Source: Streptomyces filipinensis (lineage in GTDB: Bacteria; Actinomycetota; Actinomycetes; Streptomycetales; Streptomycetaceae). Taken from it: 64,000 nucleotides of DNA. The notes beneath the pieces are model-generated. The model saw only the letters and a program-made list of their open reading frames with translations, ran no database searches and was not told the origin of the DNA. Location: the NCBI RefSeq assembly GCF_014649495.1, contig NZ_BMTD01000023.1, forward strand, positions 1 through 64,000. Reading direction: 5' to 3'. Shown piece after piece: positions 49,905 to 57,324 of this stretch (within the stretch, counting starts at the first letter, position 1; each line of letters opens with the position of its first letter). The translations under genes were made by a program, and so were the position numbers.

Positions 49905-50513
49905 GTGTTCACCGGAATCGTCGAAGAGCTGGGTGAGGTCACCGCCGTCGAGAACCTCGGCGACGCCTCCCGTTTCCGGCTCCGCGGCCCCGTCGTGACC
50001 AAGGGCGCCCAGCACGGCGACTCCATCGCTGTGAACGGCGTCTGTCTCACCGTCGTGGAGCACGAGGGCGACGAGTTCACCGCCGACGTCATGGCCGAGA
50101 CCCTGAACCGCTCCAGCCTCGGCGCGCTCGCCGTCGGCTCCCGGGTCAACCTCGAACGCCCCACCGCCGTGGGCGCCCGCCTCGGCGGGCACATCGTGCA
50201 GGGCCACGTCGACGGCACCGGCCGGGTACTGGAGCGCAGGCCCTCCGAGAACTGGGAGATCGTCAAGGTCTCGCTCCCCGCGGACCTCTCCCGCTACGTC
50301 GTCGAGAAGGGCTCCATCACCGTCGACGGCATCAGCCTCACGGTCGTGGAGGCCGGCCCGGACCACTTCACGGTCAGCCTCATCCCGACCACGCTCGACC
50401 TGACCACGCTCGGCCACAAGCAGCCCGGCGACCCGGTCAACCTTGAGGTCGACGTCATCGCCAAGTACGTCGAGCGGCTCCTCGGCGACCGCGCCCAGGG
50501 AGCCACCCGGTGA
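49905..50513 (+). CDS. ribE: Riboflavin synthase, alpha subunit
   Basis: A 202-residue enzyme that dismutates two 6,7-dimethyl-8-ribityllumazines to riboflavin. It has the family's internal duplication: MFTGIVEELGEV with SIAVNGVCLTV in the first barrel and GHIVQGHVDGTGRVL with SITVDGISLTV in the second. The GTG at 49905 follows GGGAA. It is the first gene after the FMN riboswitch, and its stop overlaps the ribM start (GTGA). Symbol use varies; the same gene is called ribC in some species. Confidence 0.96.
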   Translation: MFTGIVEELGEVTAVENLGDASRFRLRGPVVTKGAQHGDSIAVNGVCLTVVEHEGDEFTADVMAETLNRSSLGALAVGSRVNLERPTAVGARLGGHIVQGHVDGTGRVLERRPSENWEIVKVSLPADLSRYVVEKGSITVDGISLTVVEAGPDHFTVSLIPTTLDLTTLGHKQPGDPVNLEVDVIAKYVERLLGDRAQGATR

Positions 50514-51151
50514 ACTGGATGAACGCCGAGGCCTTCACCCTCTTCGGCCAGCGCATCATCTGGTCGGACATGGTCGGCAACATCCTCGGCCTGATCACCC
50601 TCGCCCTCGGCTGGCGCCGCTCCCTGTGGACCTGGCCCGTGCAGTTCCTGTCCGGCCTCGTCCTCTTCGTCGCCTTCTACGGCCACCTGACCGGCAGCGC
50701 CGGCAAGCAGGCCGTCGTCATGGCCGTCGCCCTGTACGGCTGGTGGCAGTGGCAGCGCAACCGGGGCCGGTCCGCGGACGGCCACATCGCCCCGCGGTTC
50801 GCCACCTGGCGCGAGCGTGCGGCGATGCTCGGCGCGGCCGCCGCCGGCACGGTCGCCGTCGCCCTGCTCTTCACGGCCTACCCGTCCCTGTCCTGGGACC
50901 CCTGGCCCGACGCCTACATCTTCGTCGGCACCATCGTCGCCATGTACGCCCAGGCCAAGGGCATGGTCGAGTTCTGGATCGCCTGGCTGCTCGTCGACCT
51001 CGTCGGCGTGCCCCTCAACTTCGCCAACCGCTACGCCTTCTCCGGCTTCGTCTACGTCATCTACGGCGCGCTCGTCCTGTGGGGCATGCGCGACTGGTGG
51101 CTGCGCTCCCGCCGGACCGCGCAGCCGGTCCTGGAAGGAGCACCGGCATGA
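50510..51151 (+). CDS. ribM: PnuC-family riboflavin transporter RibM
   Basis: A 213-residue membrane protein of the PnuC family with about six to seven helices. YGWWQWQRNRG and AWLLVDLVGVPLNFANRYAFSGFVYVIYGALV match the Trp-rich and Asn-containing substrate helices. PnuC proteins carry nicotinamide riboside, but members inside FMN-riboswitch rib operons of Corynebacterium and Streptomyces (RibM) move riboflavin (family knowledge). The position between ribE and ribBA, with GTGA and ATGA overlaps at its two ends, supports RibM. Facilitated diffusion is expected. Confidence 0.88.
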   Translation: MNWMNAEAFTLFGQRIIWSDMVGNILGLITLALGWRRSLWTWPVQFLSGLVLFVAFYGHLTGSAGKQAVVMAVALYGWWQWQRNRGRSADGHIAPRFATWRERAAMLGAAAAGTVAVALLFTAYPSLSWDPWPDAYIFVGTIVAMYAQAKGMVEFWIAWLLVDLVGVPLNFANRYAFSGFVYVIYGALVLWGMRDWWLRSRRTAQPVLEGAPA

Positions 51152-52437
51152 GCACGGCCCCCATCCTCTACAACGCCGAGGACATCGAGGACTTCACGCT
51201 CGACCCCGTCGAACAGGCCATCGCCGACATCGCGGCCGGCCGCCCGATCGTGGTCGTGGACGACGAGGACCGGGAGAACGAGGGCGACCTCGTCATCGCC
51301 GCCGAGAAGGTGACGCCCGAGATCGTCGCCTTCATGATGAGCGAGTGCCGCGGCCTGATCTGCGCTCCCATGGAGCCCGAGGAGCTGGACCGGCTCCAGC
51401 TCCCGCAGATGGTCCAGGACAACACCGAGTCGATGAAGACCGCGTTCACCGTCTCCGTGGACGCCTCCGCCGCGCACGGTGTGAGCACCGGCATCTCGGC
51501 CGCCGACCGCGCGACGACGCTCCAGCTGCTCGCGAGCGGTACGGCCGAGCCGACGGACTTCGTCCGCCCCGGCCATGTCTTCCCGCTGCGTGCCAGGCCC
51601 GGTGGCGTCCTCGTCCGCGACGGCCACACCGAGGCCGCGGTCGACCTGGCCCGCCTCGCGGGGCTCCGCCCGGCCGGGGCCATCGTCGAGATCGCCGGCG
51701 AGGACGGCCGTATGCTCCGCCTGCCCGAGCTGATCCCGTTCGCCCGCAAGCACGGGCTGACGATCATCTCGATCGAGGACCTGATCGCCTATCGACGCAG
51801 CAGCGAGCCGACGGTCCGCCGCGAGGCGGAGACCCACCTGCCCACCCGGCACGGCACCTTCCGGGCCTACGGCTACCGCTCCACCGCCGACGGCGTCGAG
51901 CACGTCGCCCTCGTCCACGGCGAGATCGGCGACGGCGAGGACGTCCTGGTCCGCGTCCACTCCGAATGCCTCACCGGTGACGTCTTCGGCTCCCTGCGCT
52001 GCGACTGCGGTCCCCAGCTGGACACCGCCCTGCGGCGTATCCAGGAGGAGGGCCGCGGCGTGGTGGTCTACCTGCGCGGCCACGAGGGGCGCGGCATCGG
52101 CCTGCTGTCCAAGCTCCGGGCGTACGAACTCCAGGAACAGGGCCACGACACCCTCGACGCCAACCTGGAACTCGGCCTGCCCGCCGACGCCCGCGACTAC
52201 GGCGCCGGCGCGCAGATCCTGGCGGACCTCGGCGTCCGCAGCCTGCGCCTGATGACCAACAACCCCGAGAAGACCGACGCGCTGCTGCGGCACGGCCTGA
52301 AGGTCGGCAGCCGGGAACCGATGCCGGTCCAGGCGGGCGAGCACAACCTCCGCTACCTGCGCACCAAGCGGGACCGGATGGGACACGACCTGCCCTGGCT
52401 GGACACGCCGGCCACCGCAGCCTGCGGCAACAAGTAA
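51148..52437 (+). CDS. ribBA: Bifunctional DHBP synthase/GTP cyclohydrolase II
   Basis: A 429-residue two-domain enzyme making both precursors of riboflavin. The N-terminal DHBP synthase (about 10-210) has VVVDDEDRENEGDLV and THGVSTGISAADR-like residues (here AAHGVSTGISAADR). The C-terminal GTP cyclohydrolase II (about 225-405) has the zinc cysteines in SECLTGDVFGSLRCDCG and YLRGHEGRGIGL. The ATG at 51148 overlaps the ribM stop. ribH follows. No ribD/ribG deaminase-reductase is present here; it must lie elsewhere. Confidence 0.96.
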   Translation: MSTAPILYNAEDIEDFTLDPVEQAIADIAAGRPIVVVDDEDRENEGDLVIAAEKVTPEIVAFMMSECRGLICAPMEPEELDRLQLPQMVQDNTESMKTAFTVSVDASAAHGVSTGISAADRATTLQLLASGTAEPTDFVRPGHVFPLRARPGGVLVRDGHTEAAVDLARLAGLRPAGAIVEIAGEDGRMLRLPELIPFARKHGLTIISIEDLIAYRRSSEPTVRREAETHLPTRHGTFRAYGYRSTADGVEHVALVHGEIGDGEDVLVRVHSECLTGDVFGSLRCDCGPQLDTALRRIQEEGRGVVVYLRGHEGRGIGLLSKLRAYELQEQGHDTLDANLELGLPADARDYGAGAQILADLGVRSLRLMTNNPEKTDALLRHGLKVGSREPMPVQAGEHNLRYLRTKRDRMGHDLPWLDTPATAACGNK

Positions 52438-52459
52438 GCAAGAAGCACTGAGGAGACAC

Positions 52460-52945
52460 GTGAGCGGCAAGGGTGCACCGGAGCTGTCCGTACGCAATGC
52501 GAGCGACCTCAGGGTCGCCGTCATCGCGGCGCAGTGGCACGAGAAGGTGATGGACGGTCTGGTGAACGGCGCCCTGCGCGCCCTGCACGAACTGGGGATC
52601 GACGAACCGACCCTGATCCGGGTTCCCGGCAGCTTCGAACTGCCGGTCGCCGCCAAGGTACTGGCCGGACGCGGCTACGACGCCGTGGTCGCCCTCGGTG
52701 TCGTCATCCGCGGCGGCACCCCCCATTTCGACTACGTGTGCCAGGGCGTCACCCAGGGCCTCACCCAGGTCAGCATCGAGACCGGAGTCCCCGTCGGCTT
52801 CGGCGTGCTCACCTGCGACACCGAGGAGCAGGCCCTGGACCGGGCCGGCATCGAGGGCTCGAACGAGGACAAGGGACACGAGGCGGTGACGGCCGCCGTG
52901 GCGACCGCGGCCACGCTGCGCTCAGTATCTGAACCCTGGCACTAG
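52460..52945 (+). CDS. ribH: 6,7-dimethyl-8-ribityllumazine synthase
   Basis: A 161-residue enzyme that condenses the RibA- and RibB-derived precursors to lumazine and assembles into capsid-like oligomers in many bacteria. VAVIAAQWHEKVMDGLVNGAL, RVPGSFELPVAAK, ALGVVIRGGTPHFDYVC and GFGVLTCDTEEQALDRAG are the standard motifs, with the catalytic His in the third. The GTG at 52460 follows GAGGAGA. It is the last gene of the riboswitch-controlled operon; hisE begins 34 bases later with its own -10-like element. Confidence 0.96.
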   Translation: MSGKGAPELSVRNASDLRVAVIAAQWHEKVMDGLVNGALRALHELGIDEPTLIRVPGSFELPVAAKVLAGRGYDAVVALGVVIRGGTPHFDYVCQGVTQGLTQVSIETGVPVGFGVLTCDTEEQALDRAGIEGSNEDKGHEAVTAAVATAATLRSVSEPWH

Positions 52946-52979
52946 GCAGACGCCCGAACCGCGTAGGGTGGGCACCACC

Positions 52980-53252
52980 ATGTCCAAGAAGACGTTCGAG
53001 GAGCTCTTCACCGAGCTCCAGCAGAAGGCCGCCCACGGCGACCCGGCCACCTCCCGCACCGCAGAGCTGGTCGGCAAGGGCGTCCATGCCATCGGCAAGA
53101 AGGTCGTCGAAGAGGCCGCCGAGGTCTGGATGGCCGCCGAGTACGAGGGCAGGGAGGCGGCCGCCGAGGAGATCTCGCAGCTGCTGTACCACGTCCAGGT
53201 GATGATGGTCGCCCGCGGGATCTCCCTGGACGACGTCTACGCCCACCTGTAA
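52980..53252 (+). CDS. hisE: Phosphoribosyl-ATP pyrophosphatase
   Basis: A 90-residue all-helical MazG-like enzyme that removes pyrophosphate from phosphoribosyl-ATP, the second step of histidine synthesis. The metal-binding EEAAEVWMAA and EEISQLLYHVQVMM motifs are intact. The ATG at 52980 (MSKKTFEELF) has no RBS. TAGGGT lies at 52964-52969, so transcription may start within a few bases of the ATG and give a nearly leaderless message. In many bacteria HisE is fused to HisI; here it is separate and next to hisG, as usual in actinomycetes. Confidence 0.94.
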   Translation: MSKKTFEELFTELQQKAAHGDPATSRTAELVGKGVHAIGKKVVEEAAEVWMAAEYEGREAAAEEISQLLYHVQVMMVARGISLDDVYAHL

Positions 53253-53306
53253 GCCCGCCCGTCGTAAAAGCCGTAGAAAACCCTTCACGCAAAGGAAGCC
53301 GACCTC

Positions 53307-54155
53307 ATGCTGCGCATCGCCGTCCCCAACAAGGGTTCCCTGTCCGGCCCTGCGGGGGAGATGTTGCATGAGGCCGGCTACCAGCAGCGCCGTGAGTCCA
53401 AGGAGCTGCGGATCGTCGACCCGGTGAACGAGGTCGAGTTCTTCTACCTCCGCCCCCGCGACATCGCGATCTACGTCGCCTCCGGCCGCCTCGACGTGGG
53501 CATCACCGGCCGCGACCTGCTGATCGACTCCGGCGCCGACGCCGAGGAGATCCTGCCGCTCGGCTTCGCCCGCTCCACCTTCCGCTTCGCCGCCAAGCCC
53601 GGCACCGCGAACGGCGTCGAGGACCTCAAGGGCCGCACGGTCGCCACCTCGTACGAGGGCATCGTCGCGGGGCACCTCGCGGACAGCGGCGTCGACGCCT
53701 CCGTGGTCCACCTGGACGGCGCCGTGGAGACCGCCATCGAGCTGGGCGTCGCCGAGGTCATCGCCGACGTCGTGGAGACCGGCACCAGCCTGCGCAACGC
53801 CGGTCTGGAGGTCTTCGGCGAGCCGATCATGAAGTCCGAGGCCATCGTCATCCGCCGCACCGGCGCGGACGGCGAGGAACCGAAGGTCCAGCAGTTCCTG
53901 CGCCGTCTCCAGGGCGTCCTGGTCGCCCGGACCTACGTGATGATGGACTACGACTGCCGCGTCGAGCAGCTGGAGAAGGCCGTCGCGCTCACCCCCGGCC
54001 TGGAGTCCCCGACCGTCTCCCCGCTGCACAACGAGGGCTGGGTCGCGGTCCGCGCCATGGTCCCCGCCAAGGAGGCGCAGCGGATCATGGACGACCTCTA
54101 CGCCATCGGCGCGCGCGCCATCCTCACCACGGCCATCCACGCCTGCCGCCTGTAA
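53307..54155 (+). CDS. hisG: ATP phosphoribosyltransferase, long form
   Basis: A 282-residue enzyme for the first and feedback-controlled step of histidine synthesis. The catalytic domain has LRIAVPNKGSLSGPAGEML, DVGITGRDLLIDSG and EVIADVVETGTSLRNAGLEV. The C-terminal part (about 210-282), ending AILTTAIHACRL, is the ACT-like histidine-binding domain of the long, HisZ-independent type, so histidine inhibition is expected. The ATG at 53307 follows AAAGGA. hisE lies 54 bases upstream. Confidence 0.96.
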   Translation: MLRIAVPNKGSLSGPAGEMLHEAGYQQRRESKELRIVDPVNEVEFFYLRPRDIAIYVASGRLDVGITGRDLLIDSGADAEEILPLGFARSTFRFAAKPGTANGVEDLKGRTVATSYEGIVAGHLADSGVDASVVHLDGAVETAIELGVAEVIADVVETGTSLRNAGLEVFGEPIMKSEAIVIRRTGADGEEPKVQQFLRRLQGVLVARTYVMMDYDCRVEQLEKAVALTPGLESPTVSPLHNEGWVAVRAMVPAKEAQRIMDDLYAIGARAILTTAIHACRL

Positions 54156-54170
54156 GGGGTACGCACCGCG

Positions 54171-54635
54171 ATGTCCGACGCTCCCACCCTTCCCTCGCTT
54201 CCCGTCACCTTCCGGCCGGGTCACACCCGCGTGATCCTGCTCACCGCCGGTGTGGCGATCTTCCTGACCATCTCCGGGGTCGCCATGCTGCTGGAGCAGC
54301 TCGGCCCGGGCGAGCGGGCCAGCTTCGTCGTCACCGGGGCGCTGATCTTCTGGGTGCTCGCCCAGCTGGCCCGGGTGAAAGTCGTCGCCGACGACTCCGG
54401 TGTCACCGTGGTGAACATCGCCAGCAAGCGGCGCCTGGACTGGGCGGAGATCCTCCAGGTGAACCTCCGTCCGGGCGATCCGTGGGTCTTCCTCAACCTC
54501 AGCGACGGCACCAGCCTGCCCGCGCTCGGCATCCAGCCGGGCCTCGCCAAGCAGCGCGCCATCGCCGACGCGCAGGCCCTGAGGGCCCTCGCCGAAGCCC
54601 GCTCCCCGGCCCATCCGGCGGAAGATCAGGGCTGA
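54171..54635 (+). CDS. PH-domain (bPH) membrane protein
   Basis: A 154-residue small membrane protein. Two hydrophobic helices (VILLTAGVAIFLTISGVAMLL at about 21-41 and FVVTGALIFWVLAQL at about 52-66) precede a bacterial PH-like domain with VKVVADDSGVTVVNIASKRRLDWAEI and WVFLNLSDGTSLPALGIQ. The ATG lies 15 bases after hisG in the same direction, so it is probably co-transcribed. Proteins like this are conserved near hisG in Streptomyces, but no function is known. No link to histidine synthesis is evident from the sequence. Confidence 0.88.
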   Translation: MSDAPTLPSLPVTFRPGHTRVILLTAGVAIFLTISGVAMLLEQLGPGERASFVVTGALIFWVLAQLARVKVVADDSGVTVVNIASKRRLDWAEILQVNLRPGDPWVFLNLSDGTSLPALGIQPGLAKQRAIADAQALRALAEARSPAHPAEDQG

Positions 54636-54666
54636 CTCGGGGGCGCCCACCCTGCCCGAGTGGGCC

Positions 54667-54838
54667 CTGTCTTGATTAATCTGGTGACGGAGGCCTGTTC
54701 GCTGCGCCTCCGCCCCTGCGTGCCAACCGGTGCACAGGGGTTCCTGCTACCCGAGGAGTGACTCCCTCCAGCGATGGACGGATCGTCCTGTAGTACCTGC
54801 GCCGCCCCGACCCGACATACCGGGAAGGCGGTGGCAGC
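54667..54838 (+). promoter_or_regulatory. Structured leader of the CNNM/CorC-type gene pair, possibly M-box-like
   Basis: About 170 bases contain successive hairpins: CGGAGGC/GCCTCCG near 54687-54711, CCCCTG/CAGGGG near 54713-54738 with an inner TGC/GCA pair, and GGAGT/ACTCC near 54755-54766. The order GGTGACGGAGGC, then GCCAACCGGTGCACAGG, loosely recalls the magnesium M-box (ykoK) core. The length fits an M-box, and the genes downstream belong to a Mg/Co-related family. The match is partial, so the class is uncertain. Confidence 0.35.
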
Positions 54839-56173
54839 GTGACCACCCCCCTGCTGCTCCTCGGAGCGGCTTTCCTGCTGATCCTCGCCAACGGCTTCTT
54901 CGTGGCCGCCGAGTTCGGCCTGGTGACCGTCGAGTCGACGGACGCCGAGAAGGCCGCCGCCGAGGGCGACCGCCGGGCCCGCAGGGTCGCGGAGTCGCTC
55001 AAGGAGCTGTCCTTCCAGCTCTCCGGCACCCAGCTCGGCATCACCATCACCTCCCTGGTCGTCGGCATGCTCGCCGAACCGGCCCTGGCCCGGCTGCTGC
55101 ACGGCCCGTTCGCCGCCCTCGGCATCCCGGGCGGTGCCGTCTCCGGGGTCGCCGTGGTCGTCGGCATGCTGCTGGCCTCCGCGATCCAGATGGTGATCGG
55201 CGAACTCGTGCCCAAGAACTGGGCGGTGTCCAAGCCGCTGCAGGTCGCGCGGTTCGTGGCCGGCCCGCAGCACCACTTCTCCCGTCTGTTCCGCCCGGTG
55301 ATCGCCGCGCTCAACACGGTCGCCAACCGGCTGGTGCGCGCGCTCGGCGTCGAACCCGCCGACGAGCTGGCCTCCGCCCGCACCCCGGGGGAACTCGTCT
55401 CCCTGGCCCGGCACTCCGCCCAGGCCGGAGCCCTGGAACAGGACACGGCCGACCTGTTCGTGCGCACCCTGTCCCTGGGCGAGCTGACCGCGCAGCACGT
55501 CATGACCCCGCGCGTGAAGGTCAGCGCCCTGCAGGACTCGGCCACCGCCGAGGACGTCGTCAACCTCACCCGGGCCACCGGCCTGTCCCGCTTCCCCGTC
55601 TACCGGGAGAAGATCGACGAGATCGTCGGCATGGCCCACCTCAAGGACGCGCTGGCGGTTCCCGTGCACGACCGGCTGCGCACGCCGGTCAGCCGTATCG
55701 CCCGCAAGGCGCTCCTCGTCCCCGAGACCCTGCCCGTCCAGCCGCTCCTCGCCCGGCTCCGCTCCGAGCAGCCCATCGCGGTCGTCGTCGACGAGTACGG
55801 CGGCACGGCCGGCGTGGTCACCCTGGAGGACATCGTCGAGGAACTCGTCGGCGAGGTCCGCGACGAACACGACGCCAAGGACATGCCGGAGCTGGCCCCC
55901 GCCGCGCCCGAGGACGGCAGGCCCGCGTGGGACGTGGACGGCAGCTGCCGCGTCGACATCCTGCTGCGCATAGGCCTCGACGTGCCCGAGGGGCCGTACG
56001 AGACGGTCGCAGGACTGGTCGCCGACCTGCTCGGCCGGATCCCGGCCCCCGGCGACCGGGCCGAACTGCCCGGCTGGCGGCTCTCGGTCCGCCAGGTCGG
56101 CCACTACCGCGCCGAACGGGTCCGCCTGGTCAGGACCGCCCCGGCGGCGCACATGTTGGAGGCCGCCCGATGA
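54839..56173 (+). CDS. CNNM/HlyC-CorC-type membrane protein with CBS pair (first)
   Basis: A 444-residue membrane protein. The CNNM transmembrane domain (about 1-185) begins LLLLGAAFLLILANGFFVAAEFGLV and has IGELVPKNWAV. A CBS pair follows (about 205-335), with VMTPRVKVSAL and FPVYREKIDEIVGM, then the CorC/HlyC C-terminal domain with GTAGVVTLEDIVEELVGEVRDE. Homologues take part in Mg2+ or Co2+ transport or resistance; the old name hemolysin is misleading. The GTG at 54839 follows GGAAGG. It is followed by a paralogous gene with an ATGA overlap, so the two may form a heteromer. Confidence 0.92.
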   Translation: MTTPLLLLGAAFLLILANGFFVAAEFGLVTVESTDAEKAAAEGDRRARRVAESLKELSFQLSGTQLGITITSLVVGMLAEPALARLLHGPFAALGIPGGAVSGVAVVVGMLLASAIQMVIGELVPKNWAVSKPLQVARFVAGPQHHFSRLFRPVIAALNTVANRLVRALGVEPADELASARTPGELVSLARHSAQAGALEQDTADLFVRTLSLGELTAQHVMTPRVKVSALQDSATAEDVVNLTRATGLSRFPVYREKIDEIVGMAHLKDALAVPVHDRLRTPVSRIARKALLVPETLPVQPLLARLRSEQPIAVVVDEYGGTAGVVTLEDIVEELVGEVRDEHDAKDMPELAPAAPEDGRPAWDVDGSCRVDILLRIGLDVPEGPYETVAGLVADLLGRIPAPGDRAELPGWRLSVRQVGHYRAERVRLVRTAPAAHMLEAAR

Positions 56174-57243
56174 GCGTCCTGCAACTGGTCTTCGCCGCGC
56201 TGCTCGTGCTCGCCAACGGCTTCTTCGTCGGCGCCGAGTTCGCGCTGGTCTCCGTGCGCCGCAGCCAGATCGAACCGCTCGGCACCGCCCGGGCCCGCCA
56301 GGTCCTGTACGGCCTGGAGCGGCTGCCGCAGATGATGGCCGCGGCCCAGTTCGGCATCACCGTGTGCTCCCTGACGCTGGGCGCGGTGGCCGAGCCGACC
56401 GTGGCGCACCTGCTGGAACCGGTGTTCGAGGCGGTGCATCTGCCGGACGGCATGGTCCATCCGCTCGGCTATGTGATCGCGTTGGCGGCGGTGGTCTTCT
56501 TCCACCTGGTCATCGGCGAGATGGTGCCGAAGAACCTGGCGATGGCGGCCCCCGAGAAGGCGGCGCTCTGGCTGAGCCCGGGCCTGGTGTACTTCGCCCG
56601 GCTGTGCAAGCCGATCACGGTGTCCCTCGGCGCCTGCGCCCAGGCGATCCTGCGCCTCTTCCGGGTCGAGCCCAAGGACGAGGTGGAGGCTGTGGTCACC
56701 AGCGAGCAGCTCAACCGTCTGCTGGAGGACTCCGGCCAGGCGGGCCTGCTCGACCCCGAGGAGCGGGAACGGCTGGAGGACGCGCTGGAACTGGGCTCCC
56801 GCCCGGTGACGGACGTCCTGCTGCGCCGGGAGTCCCTGGTCACGGTGAACCCTGCGGTCACCCCGGGACGCATCGTCGAGCTGACGGCCCGCACGGGGTA
56901 CTCCCGCTTCCCGGTCGCCGCCACGGACAAGGGCCCCTTCATGGGGTATGTGCACGTCAAGGACGTCCTGGACCTGGAGGACTCCGACCGTGCGGTGCCG
57001 CAGCACGTGTGGCGCCCGATGGCTACCCTGCGGGCCGAGCTGCCGCTCGACGACGCGTTGACCGTGATGCGCCGGGCGGCGACGCATCTGGCCCAGGTGG
57101 CGGATGCGTCCGGCAAGGTGCTGGGTCTGGTGGCCCTGGAGGACGTCCTGGAGATGCTGGTGGGCGAGGTCCGGGACCCGGCACACCGGGAGATGCCGGA
57201 ACCGCGGCTGAGCGGGGAGCCGGAAGAGGTACTCGCCACCTAG
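56170..57243 (+). CDS. CNNM/HlyC-CorC-type membrane protein with CBS pair (second)
   Basis: A 357-residue paralogue of the preceding protein. The membrane domain starts LVFAALLVLANGFFVGAEFALVSVRRSQIEPLG and contains IGEMVPKNLAMA. The CBS pair lies at about 200-335 (VTDVLLRRESLVTV, FPVAATDKGPFMGYVHVKDVL, LVALEDVLEMLVGEVRD). It lacks the C-terminal CorC/HlyC domain found in the first gene, which accounts for the shorter length. The ATG overlaps the upstream stop by four bases. Tandem full-length and truncated pairs are common in actinomycetes; the usual interpretation is a two-subunit complex. Confidence 0.92.
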   Translation: MSVLQLVFAALLVLANGFFVGAEFALVSVRRSQIEPLGTARARQVLYGLERLPQMMAAAQFGITVCSLTLGAVAEPTVAHLLEPVFEAVHLPDGMVHPLGYVIALAAVVFFHLVIGEMVPKNLAMAAPEKAALWLSPGLVYFARLCKPITVSLGACAQAILRLFRVEPKDEVEAVVTSEQLNRLLEDSGQAGLLDPEERERLEDALELGSRPVTDVLLRRESLVTVNPAVTPGRIVELTARTGYSRFPVAATDKGPFMGYVHVKDVLDLEDSDRAVPQHVWRPMATLRAELPLDDALTVMRRAATHLAQVADASGKVLGLVALEDVLEMLVGEVRDPAHREMPEPRLSGEPEEVLAT

Positions 57244-57324
57244 CCCGGGTCGTCGCGGGGAGCTGTGCGGCCGCGGGGTGTGCCGTGGCCGATCGCGCGG
57301 TTCCCCGCACCCCCGCGCGGTGCC

